Source: Aureimonas psammosilenae
Lineage (GTDB): Bacteria > Pseudomonadota > Alphaproteobacteria > Rhizobiales > Rhizobiaceae
DNA: 64,000 bases
Direction: 5' to 3'
Assembly: GCF_009176975.1 (NCBI RefSeq)
Contig: NZ_WEZG01000002.1
Span: 1-64,000 of the forward strand
Within the stretch, counting starts at the first letter, position 1; each line of letters begins with the position of its first letter. The translations under genes were made by a program, and so were the position numbers. A model generated the notes under the pieces. It was not told the origin of the DNA, did not search any database, and saw only the letters and a list, made by a program, of their open reading frames with translations. This document shows positions 20,489 through 29,445 of the stretch, piece after piece.

Positions 20489-21826
20489 TCAAGCGAAGAG
20501 GAAGTCGCTCGAAGACAGGTCGGCCAGCTTGGTCGACATGATGGAAACCGATCCGTCCTCGCCGAGGTCGATCAGAACGCTCGTTCCGACTTGGCGCATA
20601 TGGGAGGAGAGTTCGGTGAAGTTGGCGTAGATCCCGCGCAGTTGGATCAGGTCGCCGCCGGCCGCGACGAAGCCCGATACCGTATCGAAGCCGTTGTTGG
20701 CCCCGAACACGAAGATGTCGTCGCCGGCATCGCCCTGCAGGACGTCGTTGCCTTCGCCGCCGGCCAGAGTGTCGTTGCCTTCCCCGCCCACGAGCTTGTC
20801 CTGGCCCGCGCCGCCGATGAGGATGTCGTTGCCGTCCTGGCCTGACAGGAGATCGTCGCCGCCGGCCCCTTCCATGCGATCGTTGCCGCGCCCGCCGAAA
20901 AGTTCGTCCGTCAGCCGGCCGCCGATCGCGACATCGTCGCCCGATCCGCCGACGAAGCGCAACTGCTCGATCGAGGCGATCTGCGTGCCGTCGGCGAGCT
21001 TCTGAAGGCGCGTGGCGTCGGTGAGGTCGATGCGCAGGGCCGTAGAGGTCGCCGAACGGTGAAGGAGAAGGAAGTCGTCGCCCGCGCCGCCGTGGATGAA
21101 ATCCTTGCCGTTGTTGCTCCAGGAGGTGAAGCGGTCGTTGCCATCGCCACCCGAAAGATAATCGTCGCCCGCCCCGCCTTCGAGCGTGTCGTCGCCCGCT
21201 TCGCCGAACAGGGTGTCGTTGCCGTCGCCGCCGGACAGGTCGTCGTTGTCGGCGCCCCCGTAAAGGCCGTCATTGCCGCGTCCGCCGATCAGGACGTCGG
21301 TGCCGAACTCGCCGTGGAGCTGGTCGTCGCCTTCGCCGCCGTCCAAGTGGTCGTTGTCGTAGTAGCCGTAGAGCGTGTCGTTGCCGCGTCCGCCGAAGAT
21401 GTGGTCGTCTCCGATATTGCCCTTCAGGAGATCGTTGCCGTCGCCGCCGTCGAGCTTGTCGTCGCCGCCATAGCCGTAAAGCGTGTCGTCGCCGGTGCCG
21501 CCGAGAATGACGTCGTTCCCCTGGCTGCCGCGCAGGAAGTCGTTGCCGCCATTGCCTTCGAGATGGTTCGTCGTGCCGATCCGCTTGGCCGCGACGATGT
21601 CGTCGCCGCTGCCGCCATAGAACTCGACGCGCTCGAAATTGACGACCGAGGAACCTCCGCCGAGATCCTGGGGCCCGAGAGCCGTCAGATCGAGGAAAAA
21701 GGGTGTCTTCGACGTCGTGCGGTGGATCACCAGGAGGTCGATGCCGTCGCCGCCGTCCAGCACGCCGGGAACGGCGTTCTCGTCGATGACGTAGATATCG
21801 TCCTGCGGTGTTCCCTGGAACGGCAT
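20489..21826 (-). CDS. RTX calcium-binding repeat protein, 445 aa
   Basis: Nearly the whole protein is made of nonapeptide GGxGxDxLx repeats, for example GGTGDDTLYGYGGDDKLDGG, interrupted by two beta modules carrying FERVEFYGGSGDDI and IEQLRFVGGSGDDV. The C-terminus (DIFVFGANNGFDTVSGF...) matches the serralysin-type end that carries the type I secretion signal. It has no N-terminal signal peptide. It is predicted to be exported directly to the medium and to fold on calcium. No enzymatic domain is visible, so a matrix or adhesin role is plausible. A 9-bp hairpin lies in its leader. Confidence 0.88.
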   Translation of the reverse strand: MPFQGTPQDDIYVIDENAVPGVLDGGDGIDLLVIHRTTSKTPFFLDLTALGPQDLGGGSSVVNFERVEFYGGSGDDIVAAKRIGTTNHLEGNGGNDFLRGSQGNDVILGGTGDDTLYGYGGDDKLDGGDGNDLLKGNIGDDHIFGGRGNDTLYGYYDNDHLDGGEGDDQLHGEFGTDVLIGGRGNDGLYGGADNDDLSGGDGNDTLFGEAGDDTLEGGAGDDYLSGGDGNDRFTSWSNNGKDFIHGGAGDDFLLLHRSATSTALRIDLTDATRLQKLADGTQIASIEQLRFVGGSGDDVAIGGRLTDELFGGRGNDRMEGAGGDDLLSGQDGNDILIGGAGQDKLVGGEGNDTLAGGEGNDVLQGDAGDDIFVFGANNGFDTVSGFVAAGGDLIQLRGIYANFTELSSHMRQVGTSVLIDLGEDGSVSIMSTKLADLSSSDFLFA

Positions 21827-22178
21827 CTTCGGACCCCTTCAAAAGAAACCGCTCGCTGCGCGCAAGTCATGTGGCGCAGATCGAGCGGTGTGTCGATGTC
21901 CCCCCAGACATCGACCGGTAAAGTTTGTTTAAACGAGTCGGTCGTGTTTCCGCAAGCTCGTGCAATGCGCGAGGCTGGATTTGGTCTTCACCCGAACAAT
22001 GCCAAAGCCTGACCACGAATAAGGGCCGCGTTTGGTGCCCGGCCACCGACGCCTATCGGTTAACGAGGGCTTTTCGGCGGGTGCGAGAGTCGATTCAAAC
22101 GAACGCGGTTGCTTTATCCTCATTAAAACAAGCGCTTGGTATGTTGGTGTCAGATCAAATCTGGCGGGTGAAGTCGCA
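21827..22178. other. Divergent intergenic region between two RTX genes
   Basis: This 352-bp region has no convincing gene and is richer in A+T than its neighbours, with GTTTAAAC and TTAAAAC words. It must contain promoters for the minus-strand RTX protein and the plus-strand GH113-like protein. Apart from the hairpin at 21892-21915 I see no clear -35/-10 pair. Confidence 0.5.
21892..21915 (-). promoter_or_regulatory. Perfect 9-bp hairpin/inverted repeat upstream of the RTX gene
   Basis: GTCGATGTC (21892-21900) and GACATCGAC (21907-21915) are exact reverse complements around a 6-base loop. The repeat sits 66-89 bases before the RTX start. It could be an operator for a dimeric regulator or a leader hairpin in the transcript. 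Confidence 0.5.
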
Positions 22179-24638
22179 ATGTCCGGCGCATTCCAGTTCA
22201 ACGGTTTCAACGAGGCATCTTATTGGAATGGCCAGTATGGTGCCGTTCCGTGGTTGAAGTCGCTGCAGGCCGCCAAGGCCGATGGCGCCAACACGATCGC
22301 CATCACCTCCACATCTTTCCTTTCCAACAAGTATTCGTCCTCGATCTACTCGACGCAGCAGACGGAATCCTTGGCCAATGTTGCCAAGGCGGTGGCCGAT
22401 GCCAAGGCGAACGGTCTGACGGCCATCCTGAAGCCGCATATCGACTTGATCGACGGCAACTGGCGCGGTCGTCTGGACCCGGCCAACGAAGCCGACTTCT
22501 TCAAGAACTACAAGGCCTGGATCCTGGATTACGCCAAGGTCGCCCAGGCGCAGGGTGCCGACATGCTGGTGATCGGCACCGAACTCGACCAGTTGGCCGG
22601 CTCCGAATATCATGCCCAGTGGGCCGACATCGTTTCCTCGATCCGCTCGGTTTATTCCGGCAAGCTGACCTATGCGGCCAATGCCGACGCCAATACGGGC
22701 ATCTGGGATCTCGTCGACTATATCGGCGTCAATCCCTACTTGCCTTTGTCCACGGACAAGAACGCCACCAAGGCGGACTTCGTGAAGGCTTGGAATTCGG
22801 TTCCCTCGGACCCCTTCTACGCCAAGCTCTTCAACAACATGACGCCGGTCGAGTACTACAAGAAGCTGTCCGAGACCTACAAGAAGCCGATGATCATGAC
22901 CGAGCTCGGCTACCGGAGCCTCGACGGCACCGCGGGCAAGCCGATGGACTTCTCCTCCGGCGGCACGGTCGACCAGAAGGAGCAGGCCGCTCTTTTCGAT
23001 GCGCTCTTCGAGGTCTTCTCCGCCCAGTCGTCCTGGATGAAGGGAACCCTGATCTGGGGCTGGTCCACCGACCGCGCCGCGCTGGAAACCAAATCCAACT
23101 GGGCGTCGGGCTATTCCATCGAAGGCAAGCTGGCCGAAGACATCGTCAAGAAGTGGTACGGCAGCGGCACGGTCATCCAGAAGGCCGGCACGCAGACGGT
23201 CGAACTGACCTTGAAGCTTGCCGCCGACGTCGCGGGCGGTCCGGCCATCGCGGCCGTGATCGTCGACCGCCAGCTCGTAGGCACGATCGAGGTGGGCAAC
23301 GCCACATCCTACAAGGGCGACAACTTCAAGGACTATAAGCTGTCGGTCCCGATGGTGAAGAACGCCGACGGAACCGCGCATACGGTGGAGGTCTACTTCC
23401 TCAACCCGTCGGGCGGCCGAGCGCTGCATGTGGATGCGATCACGCTCGGCGGCGTGCGCTACGAAGCGGAGGCGGCGGGCTCCACCAAGGCCTTCACCAC
23501 CGCCTATAGCAGCACCACGATCACCAAGTTCTCGGTGTCGGACAGCTTCATGCCGACGATCAAGCCGCCGGTCCTGTCGGTTCCCGAAGTGTCGACCCCG
23601 ACAGTGCCGGCGCCCGTTCCGGTCGAACCGGTGAAGATCACCGGCACGGACGGACGCGACAACCTGACTGCGACCGAGGCGGGCGCGACGATCCTGGCCC
23701 GTGGCGGCGACGACACGATCAGCGTGTCCAAGGCACCGACGCTGATCGACGGCGGGGCGGGCAACGACAGGCTCGTGGTGAACGGCAGCGTGACCTTCGC
23801 GGCCGACTCGGTGGTGAATGTCGAACGGGCGTCGATCACCGGCAGCCACGCGGTCGATTTTTCGGCGCTGAAGACCGGCCTCGACATCATTCTCGACAAG
23901 AGCGGCGCGACGGTAACGGGAACGCAAGGCTCGGACAGCATCACCACCACCGGGGGCAGCATCGTCAAGGCGGGAGGCGGCGACGACAAGATCATGGTGC
24001 GCGGCACGGGCGACACCATATTCGCGGGAGACGGCAACGATCACATCATGCTTTATTCTCCAGCCGCCAAGGTGGATGGCGGCGCGGGCAACGATCTTGT
24101 GACCCTTTGGGGACAGCACACGATCACGGAGGCCAACTTCACCAATATCGAGCGGTTCGCCGTGGCCGACGAGGCGCGCGTCGACTTCTCCGGCATGACC
24201 AGCGATCTGTCGATCATCGGCTCGGGCATTGCGACGAAGGGCAAGATCATCATCGGCGGCTCGGGCAACGATACGATCCGGCTGATGGGCGGCGACGACA
24301 AGCTCTATGGCGGCGCCGGCAACGACACGATCTACGGCGACAGCGGCAACGACTATATCGCCGGCGGCAAGGGGGCCGACCAGATCTGGGGCGGCACCGG
24401 GCGCGATACCTTCGTGTTCGGCGTCCATGACGCGGACGGCGCCCGCGACACCGTGAACGATTTCGTGCGGGGCGAGGATAACTTGCGCTTCGAAGGCTTC
24501 ACGGCGAACCAGCTCCATCACACCAGCACGGCGCAGGGCGTTCTGATCACCGCCGATGCGGGAGCCGCCGGTCATCTGGAAGTGCTCGTGAAGGGCGCGA
24601 CCTGGGCGCAGGTCGAGGGATCGATCCTCTTCGCCTGA
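22179..24638 (+). CDS. GH113-like glycosidase with carbohydrate-binding and RTX modules
   Basis: The protein is 819 residues from ATG 22179. Residues 1-320 form a TIM barrel like GH113 mannanases (FNGFNEASYWNGQYG, VAKAVADAKANGLTAILKPH). Probable acid/base Glu135 is in VIGTELDQL and nucleophile Glu242 in MTELGYRS. About residues 330-440 resemble a calcium-dependent xylan-binding (CBM60/36-type) module (VELTLKLAADVAGGPAIAAV). The rest is RTX repeats with a serralysin-like end, giving type I export. In rhizobia, RTX glycanases of this kind trim EPS outside the cell. The frame upstream of 22179 lacks family similarity. Substrate is unknown. Confidence 0.82.
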   Translation: MSGAFQFNGFNEASYWNGQYGAVPWLKSLQAAKADGANTIAITSTSFLSNKYSSSIYSTQQTESLANVAKAVADAKANGLTAILKPHIDLIDGNWRGRLDPANEADFFKNYKAWILDYAKVAQAQGADMLVIGTELDQLAGSEYHAQWADIVSSIRSVYSGKLTYAANADANTGIWDLVDYIGVNPYLPLSTDKNATKADFVKAWNSVPSDPFYAKLFNNMTPVEYYKKLSETYKKPMIMTELGYRSLDGTAGKPMDFSSGGTVDQKEQAALFDALFEVFSAQSSWMKGTLIWGWSTDRAALETKSNWASGYSIEGKLAEDIVKKWYGSGTVIQKAGTQTVELTLKLAADVAGGPAIAAVIVDRQLVGTIEVGNATSYKGDNFKDYKLSVPMVKNADGTAHTVEVYFLNPSGGRALHVDAITLGGVRYEAEAAGSTKAFTTAYSSTTITKFSVSDSFMPTIKPPVLSVPEVSTPTVPAPVPVEPVKITGTDGRDNLTATEAGATILARGGDDTISVSKAPTLIDGGAGNDRLVVNGSVTFAADSVVNVERASITGSHAVDFSALKTGLDIILDKSGATVTGTQGSDSITTTGGSIVKAGGGDDKIMVRGTGDTIFAGDGNDHIMLYSPAAKVDGGAGNDLVTLWGQHTITEANFTNIERFAVADEARVDFSGMTSDLSIIGSGIATKGKIIIGGSGNDTIRLMGGDDKLYGGAGNDTIYGDSGNDYIAGGKGADQIWGGTGRDTFVFGVHDADGARDTVNDFVRGEDNLRFEGFTANQLHHTSTAQGVLITADAGAAGHLEVLVKGATWAQVEGSILFA

Positions 24639-24740
24639 TCCCACTCGTCCCAACCACTCGGCCGCGTCGTTCCTTTCCGGGACGGCGCGGCTTCCTTATT
24701 TTGAACGCAACGGCGCAGGAGCCCTGTCCCGACGATCCGA

Positions 24741-27311
24741 ATGCGCGAGGCTGGCTTGACCGGGACCAAGATTGGCAACGATGCCGCCCCCACATCGGTG
24801 ACGCTTTCCGCCACGTCCTTTCCGGCCGCGCTTTCGCCGGGCGAGGAGATCGCGCGGATCGTGCTCGCCGATCCGCGCGCCGCGATCGTCAATTTCTCTC
24901 CCAATGACGGGCGGATCGTTCTTTCCGCCGAAGGGCCGACGCTCCGGCGCGGTCATGCGCCGCTGGACGCGGGCGAGATCGATCTCGTGATCGACACATG
25001 GCATGCCGAAGCGACGCCGCCCCTTCGCCGTTCGCTGCTGCGACTGGCGGCCGCCGCCGATGGGGCCCTGTCGCTCCAGGGACGCACGGTTTTACCCGAA
25101 GCGCCGCCTGGAACCCCCATTGGCCGGTTCGAGAACCTCATCCCAGGAGCCGCCATCGAGACGCGCGGAGAAAGAGCCGATCTCGTGACGCTCGGGGCGG
25201 GCGCGTCCCTCGTGAAGGGCAGGGGAACGGTTCGGCCGGGATATTTCAACGTCACGGTGGATGGCGGCGACGGCATGGGGGAGGCGACCTTCACGCTGAA
25301 GGCGCCGCGCACATCCGTCATGGTCGAGGATTTCGAGGACCTGTCCAGCGGCTGGAGCCGATGGACGCCGGAGCCCGCCACGCACGAGGCCGACACGGAC
25401 TGGTTCGTCACCGGGCGCCGTTCGCTCCGGCTTTCGCAGGCGCCCGGCATCACGGCGACGGTGCGGGGCAGGAGGGCTTTGCCGACCGAAGCGCCGATCC
25501 GCGAGGACGATATCGTGTCGGTCGCCGTCAACGTGCCGGACCCGCGCGCCACGAAGAGCTTCGCCCTGATTCTGGAGGGGGCCGGCAACAAGGCGACGCA
25601 GCTCACCTTCGACAACCTGGCGCGGGGGCCTTCGGTTTATGCCAAGCCGATCGCGGAAGGAACGGCGGGCGCAGGGTTCGCCGGCCCCGTCACGGCGATC
25701 ACGCTCGCGGTCTATGGCGGGCCGAATGGGGGCGCGCGGATCAGCTTCGATTCCATCCGCTTCAACGCGAAGGGGCGGGCGACCGTGATCCCGATGGCCG
25801 ACGACGGCTATGCCTCGCAGGTCACGGCGAACGACATGCTGGCCGCCAAGAACAAGGGCTGGCGGCTGACGCTCGCGCTTCAGGCCGACAGCGTCGGGAA
25901 ACCCAATGCGAGCGCGCCCCGCATCACGATGAAACAGCTCGTCACCTTGAAGGCGGCCGGCGTGCCGATCATCAACCATTCCACCACCCATCCCGATTGG
26001 GGCACGGTCACGCGGGACACGGCCGAACGCGAGCTCCAGGGCTGCATCGACTTCATCCGCGACAACGGACTTTCCACGACCGTCACCGGCAACGGCCGCC
26101 CTTGCAAGGGGTCGGAGTACCATTGCTGCTATCCCGGCGGAGGCAGCAGCCCGGCGAGCGATGCCGCGATGCGGGCGAAGGGAATGCTGACGGGCTTCGG
26201 CGTCCAGTCCACGGCGATCCCCACGAAGGACGGCGTGCTCGGCGCCTTCTCGCTCGGCCGTTTCAGCATGGCGCGGCGCGGCTTCCCGCAGATCAAGGCA
26301 GCCATCGACGCCGCCGTGCACCAGGGCGCGACGCTTCCCGTCTTCTGCCACGATCTCGATGGATCGGGCATCGGCACGACGGCCGCCATCTATGCGCAGA
26401 TGGTGGACTATCTGGACGAGCTGGACGAGGCGGGGCTGGTCGAGGTGCGCACGCTTCTCGACTGGTACGAGGCCTTGCCGCAAGCGCCGCTGCCGTTGCG
26501 GGGTGTGACCTTGGCGTTGGATAGGCACTCTGCGACGATTGCGGACATGCGCCGTCATGCCGACATCGGCTTCAACGCCTTTCGCGTTTCCATCGGGGAT
26601 GGCCGGATCGCCAGTCCTGGCGGGGCGAATGCACTCGGCCGCGTCGTTCTGGCGGCGCGCGAGGTGGGCTGCACCATGATCCTCGCGATGGACGATCCGG
26701 CCGGCGACGGGGATGAATCGCCAGTCGGCGAAAATTCGATCCGGCAGCACTGGCGCAAGATCGCGGAGGCATTCGTCGGCAACGACAATGTTCGATATTG
26801 CCTGCCGCGCGGAGGCCGGGCCGACCTTGCAAGAGCGGGTGTCCGCGATGCGGACGCCCGCGCCGTGATCCACGACAAGGGGCGGACAGGGGGAACGGCG
26901 CGGAACTGGGTGTCGAGTGGTGATGCCGACGCTTACGTTGCCGGCCTTGCCCATCGAACCCGCCCCTTCGTGGTCGAGCTTGCGCAGCCCCTAAACGATA
27001 CGGCTGGCGAATGGTCGGCTGGGATGGAAACGGCGACCGCCCATGCGCGCCGCAACGGTTATTCCCTGTTCCTCGGCGGGTCCGCCACGAGCGCCGATCC
27101 GGCCCGGATAGAAGAGGCCAGAAGGCTGTTGCGCTTCTGCCACGACAATCGCGACATCTGGCAGGGCTTCGCTTGGCGCGGGGCCTTATTCCCCGTCGAA
27201 GGGCGCAGTGAGAACGGAGGGGCGAAGAATGACGCGCAACACGCGAACCGTGAGGCTCCCCATCTTCCGCAGTTGAATATGCTGACGGAATTTCTGCCGA
27301 TCGGCGACTGA
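24741..27311 (+). CDS. NodB-type polysaccharide deacetylase fused to a degenerate GH5-like domain
   Basis: The protein is 856 residues. The N-terminal third is beta-rich, with a carbohydrate-binding-like segment at about 195-345 starting VEDFEDLSSGWSRW. A NodB deacetylase domain follows (about 350-590): MADDGYASQ with the metal/base aspartates, NHSTTHPDWG (the HSxxH motif) and a YPGGG block. The last ~250 residues align by eye with the GH5 proteins encoded at 29446 and 34934, but both catalytic glutamates appear lost (NEP reads RGG, GEFGF reads GGSAT). There is no clear signal peptide. It probably deacetylates the EPS, with the dead domain binding glycan. Confidence 0.75.
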   Translation: MREAGLTGTKIGNDAAPTSVTLSATSFPAALSPGEEIARIVLADPRAAIVNFSPNDGRIVLSAEGPTLRRGHAPLDAGEIDLVIDTWHAEATPPLRRSLLRLAAAADGALSLQGRTVLPEAPPGTPIGRFENLIPGAAIETRGERADLVTLGAGASLVKGRGTVRPGYFNVTVDGGDGMGEATFTLKAPRTSVMVEDFEDLSSGWSRWTPEPATHEADTDWFVTGRRSLRLSQAPGITATVRGRRALPTEAPIREDDIVSVAVNVPDPRATKSFALILEGAGNKATQLTFDNLARGPSVYAKPIAEGTAGAGFAGPVTAITLAVYGGPNGGARISFDSIRFNAKGRATVIPMADDGYASQVTANDMLAAKNKGWRLTLALQADSVGKPNASAPRITMKQLVTLKAAGVPIINHSTTHPDWGTVTRDTAERELQGCIDFIRDNGLSTTVTGNGRPCKGSEYHCCYPGGGSSPASDAAMRAKGMLTGFGVQSTAIPTKDGVLGAFSLGRFSMARRGFPQIKAAIDAAVHQGATLPVFCHDLDGSGIGTTAAIYAQMVDYLDELDEAGLVEVRTLLDWYEALPQAPLPLRGVTLALDRHSATIADMRRHADIGFNAFRVSIGDGRIASPGGANALGRVVLAAREVGCTMILAMDDPAGDGDESPVGENSIRQHWRKIAEAFVGNDNVRYCLPRGGRADLARAGVRDADARAVIHDKGRTGGTARNWVSSGDADAYVAGLAHRTRPFVVELAQPLNDTAGEWSAGMETATAHARRNGYSLFLGGSATSADPARIEEARRLLRFCHDNRDIWQGFAWRGALFPVEGRSENGGAKNDAQHANREAPHLPQLNMLTEFLPIGD

Positions 27312-27695
27312 CGGTCTCCGTTCCGAGATCGCTTGCAGCTTCCGGCAGCATGACTTTTGGCGAAAGCCAGGCTTGCCGGAAGGGAGCGAACCGCGCGGAT
27401 ATCCTAACTTAATGCGTGCACTGAGAATTGAAATAAAGCTTAAAGTTGTGTAGATGCTGAGGCCGGAAAAAGTGCCGTTCAATCAGCCCGTTCGTTTCGG
27501 AAAGCGATCGAGCGAGGAGGCGGTGCGACGACCCGTTGAACTTTGAGACCCGTTTCGTCCGATCAACCGCGCCGGTTGAAAAGCGAACCTGCGTCCGGAG
27601 GTGAGGAGGGTTTCCACCATCGTCGGGAAGGCGGCCGATGGCGCGTTCCGATCGTCCGCAGATGCGAAGCCGCCGAGGTCATTCAGGTCGCAACG
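27312..27695. other. Intergenic region, no gene seen
   Basis: 384 bp with a locally A+T-rich patch (about 27400-27450, containing ATTGAAATAAAGC). I see no RNA gene or good coding frame. It may hold the promoter of the small membrane protein and glycosyltransferase downstream. Confidence 0.4.
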
Positions 27696-27935
27696 ATGCT
27701 CGAATACTTAGCCGATCTTTATCTCGGTTTTCCGCCGAGTTACATGCTTTCCCCTATGCTGCATTATGGGATGATCGCAGCGATGTTCTTTTTCTGCGTC
27801 ATGATATTCGTCCTCATGCTGGGCGCTTACGGTATCCATAAGAATGACGACTACCGGGAGGATCGTTTAGGTTCCCCGTTCCGGTCGCAAACGGACGATG
27901 CGGAGCCGACCGAGGCTGGCCGCAATATCGCCTAA
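27696..27935 (+). CDS. Small single-pass membrane protein, 79 aa
   Basis: From the ATG at 27696 the protein reads MLEYLADLYLGFPPSYMLSP, then a 20-residue hydrophobic segment (GMIAAMFFFCVMIFVLMLGA), then a charged cytoplasmic tail. The open frame continues to 27543 with poor composition. I do not recognise it. It sits between the deacetylase and a glycosyltransferase inside the EPS locus, so a small accessory membrane component is possible, but chance openness cannot be excluded. Confidence 0.4.
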   Translation: MLEYLADLYLGFPPSYMLSPMLHYGMIAAMFFFCVMIFVLMLGAYGIHKNDDYREDRLGSPFRSQTDDAEPTEAGRNIA

Positions 27936-28076
27936 GTTCATGCAACTTCAGGAGGAATGAGTTTCGGCCTTCCGTCTTAAGCTTTGGCAGATCGGCGATT
28001 CGTTGATAAAGCACCGCCGAACGAAACTTCGCGGATCGCCCTTCGGCGTCGTTCGCGATCGATCGGGATGCTGCCT

Positions 28077-28970
28077 ATGACGAACACATTGCTTTATCTC
28101 TGCTACGGCACGGGGATGCATCAGCAGGAAGCGGTGTTCTCCGTTCTTTCGGCAGTGCATAAGGCGGGTTCGGGACTGAAACGGCTGCGCATCGTCGTTT
28201 ACACGGACGACCGCACGCCCTTTGAAGGCCTGCCGGTCGAGTTCCGGGATCTGTCGAAGGAAGAACTTGCCGCGTGGGACGGGCCGCACGGCTACCGCCA
28301 CCGCCGCAAGATCATGGCCATGGCCGATTCGCTGGAGCGCTTTCCGGGCAAGGTCGTGTTTCTGGACAGCGACACCTGGTTCCTGCGGTCGCCGGAAGCG
28401 CTGTTTCGCACCGTCACGGGCGAAAAGCGGCCGCTGCACCTGCCCGAAGGCAGTATCGCCACGGTTCGGGCGCCGGGTTTCGCGGCTTGGCATCGCTATC
28501 TTCTCGGACACAGGTTCGACGCCGCCAATGGGGCGAAGTTCGCCATTCCGAGCGATATCGTGATGTGGAATTCCGGCGTCGTCGGCCTGACATCGGACGA
28601 CCGCCCCCTGATGGCCGAAGCGCTGCGGATCGTCGATCAGATGACGGCGACCTTCGACGAAGCGCCGACCGCCGAGCAACTGGCCCTCAGCCACGTCATT
28701 CAAGCCCAACGCGAAGCGGTGAGCAGCGACGGCATCGTGTTTCATTATTGGGTGGACAGGATGCGCCGCCAATTCCAGGACGGCGTGCCGCAGGCTCTTG
28801 CCGCCACCGCCGGTCTGCCGGTTCGCGAGCGCGCCCGGCGCGTTTATGCGTCTCGGCCGCGTCCATCATGGCTGCGCCTTCAGAAGGTGGCGGCCAAACG
28901 TCTGGCGCAAAGGGCAGGCTTCATGCGCAACAGGCTGCGCACCAGCTTCGGCGCCGCCGACGCGAATTGA
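28077..28970 (+). CDS. Putative glycosyltransferase (GT-A fold, DSD motif)
   Basis: This 297-residue protein has NTLLYLCYGTGMHQQEAVFS at its start, a KLRRLRIVVYTDD-like strand (KRLRIVVYTDD), and VVFLDSDTWFL with the DSD metal motif at residues 97-99, followed by MWNSGVVGL; this is the layout of GT8-like retaining transferases. GGGA lies upstream of ATG 28077; ATG 28068 is a close alternative. It probably adds a sugar to the EPS repeat. There is no membrane segment, so it would be cytoplasmic. Confidence 0.72.
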   Translation: MTNTLLYLCYGTGMHQQEAVFSVLSAVHKAGSGLKRLRIVVYTDDRTPFEGLPVEFRDLSKEELAAWDGPHGYRHRRKIMAMADSLERFPGKVVFLDSDTWFLRSPEALFRTVTGEKRPLHLPEGSIATVRAPGFAAWHRYLLGHRFDAANGAKFAIPSDIVMWNSGVVGLTSDDRPLMAEALRIVDQMTATFDEAPTAEQLALSHVIQAQREAVSSDGIVFHYWVDRMRRQFQDGVPQALAATAGLPVRERARRVYASRPRPSWLRLQKVAAKRLAQRAGFMRNRLRTSFGAADAN

Positions 28971-29445
28971 AATCCCGGCCCCGCAAGCCGGAAGGGTGCC
29001 GCGGGCATTGCGCGGCATTTGCCGGGGGACAAGGCGGTTTCGTTTAGAATTTAACAAGCTGTTGCTTAAAATATGACGGATCGTGAACCCTCGCAGCGCT
29101 TGACGAAAGTGCTCCGTGAACAATGCAACGGGGTGTTAGCCATGCAAATAACGGGTCCGTGTGCAGTGGGGCTACTTCGCCGGAACTGTTTCGACCTTTA
29201 ACCGGATCGTAAGACTTCGTTCCGGCAGCTTGCATGCTGCGCTGCGAAAACGTATAGGGCTGAAGAGACTTCGAGAGTTCACGAGGATTTCAGTTAAGCG
29301 CGCCTCATTCCGGCGAAGCATCGCGCGTACTGGTTTGTCAGGTCTTTCCCGGCGCAAGCGGGGTGCGGACCGGAAATGCGGATGGACCTGTCAGGCGCTT
29401 TGAGCCTCCGGGTCCTTTTCATTGACGTGTAAAGAGGTGAGTGAA
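28971..29445. other. Long leader region upstream of the giant RTX glycanase gene
   Basis: 475 bp without a supportable gene. It is A+T-rich between about 29040 and 29080 (AATTTAACAAGC, TTAAAATATGAC). A promoter for the RTX glycanase gene is expected here. AAAGAGG at 29431-29437 serves as its ribosome-binding site. Confidence 0.45.

Noticed and set aside
22155-24653. An 832-codon open frame antisense to the GH113/RTX gene
   Set aside because: It mirrors the sense codons of a GC-rich repeat gene, has low-complexity content and no domain; the sense strand carries catalytic motifs.
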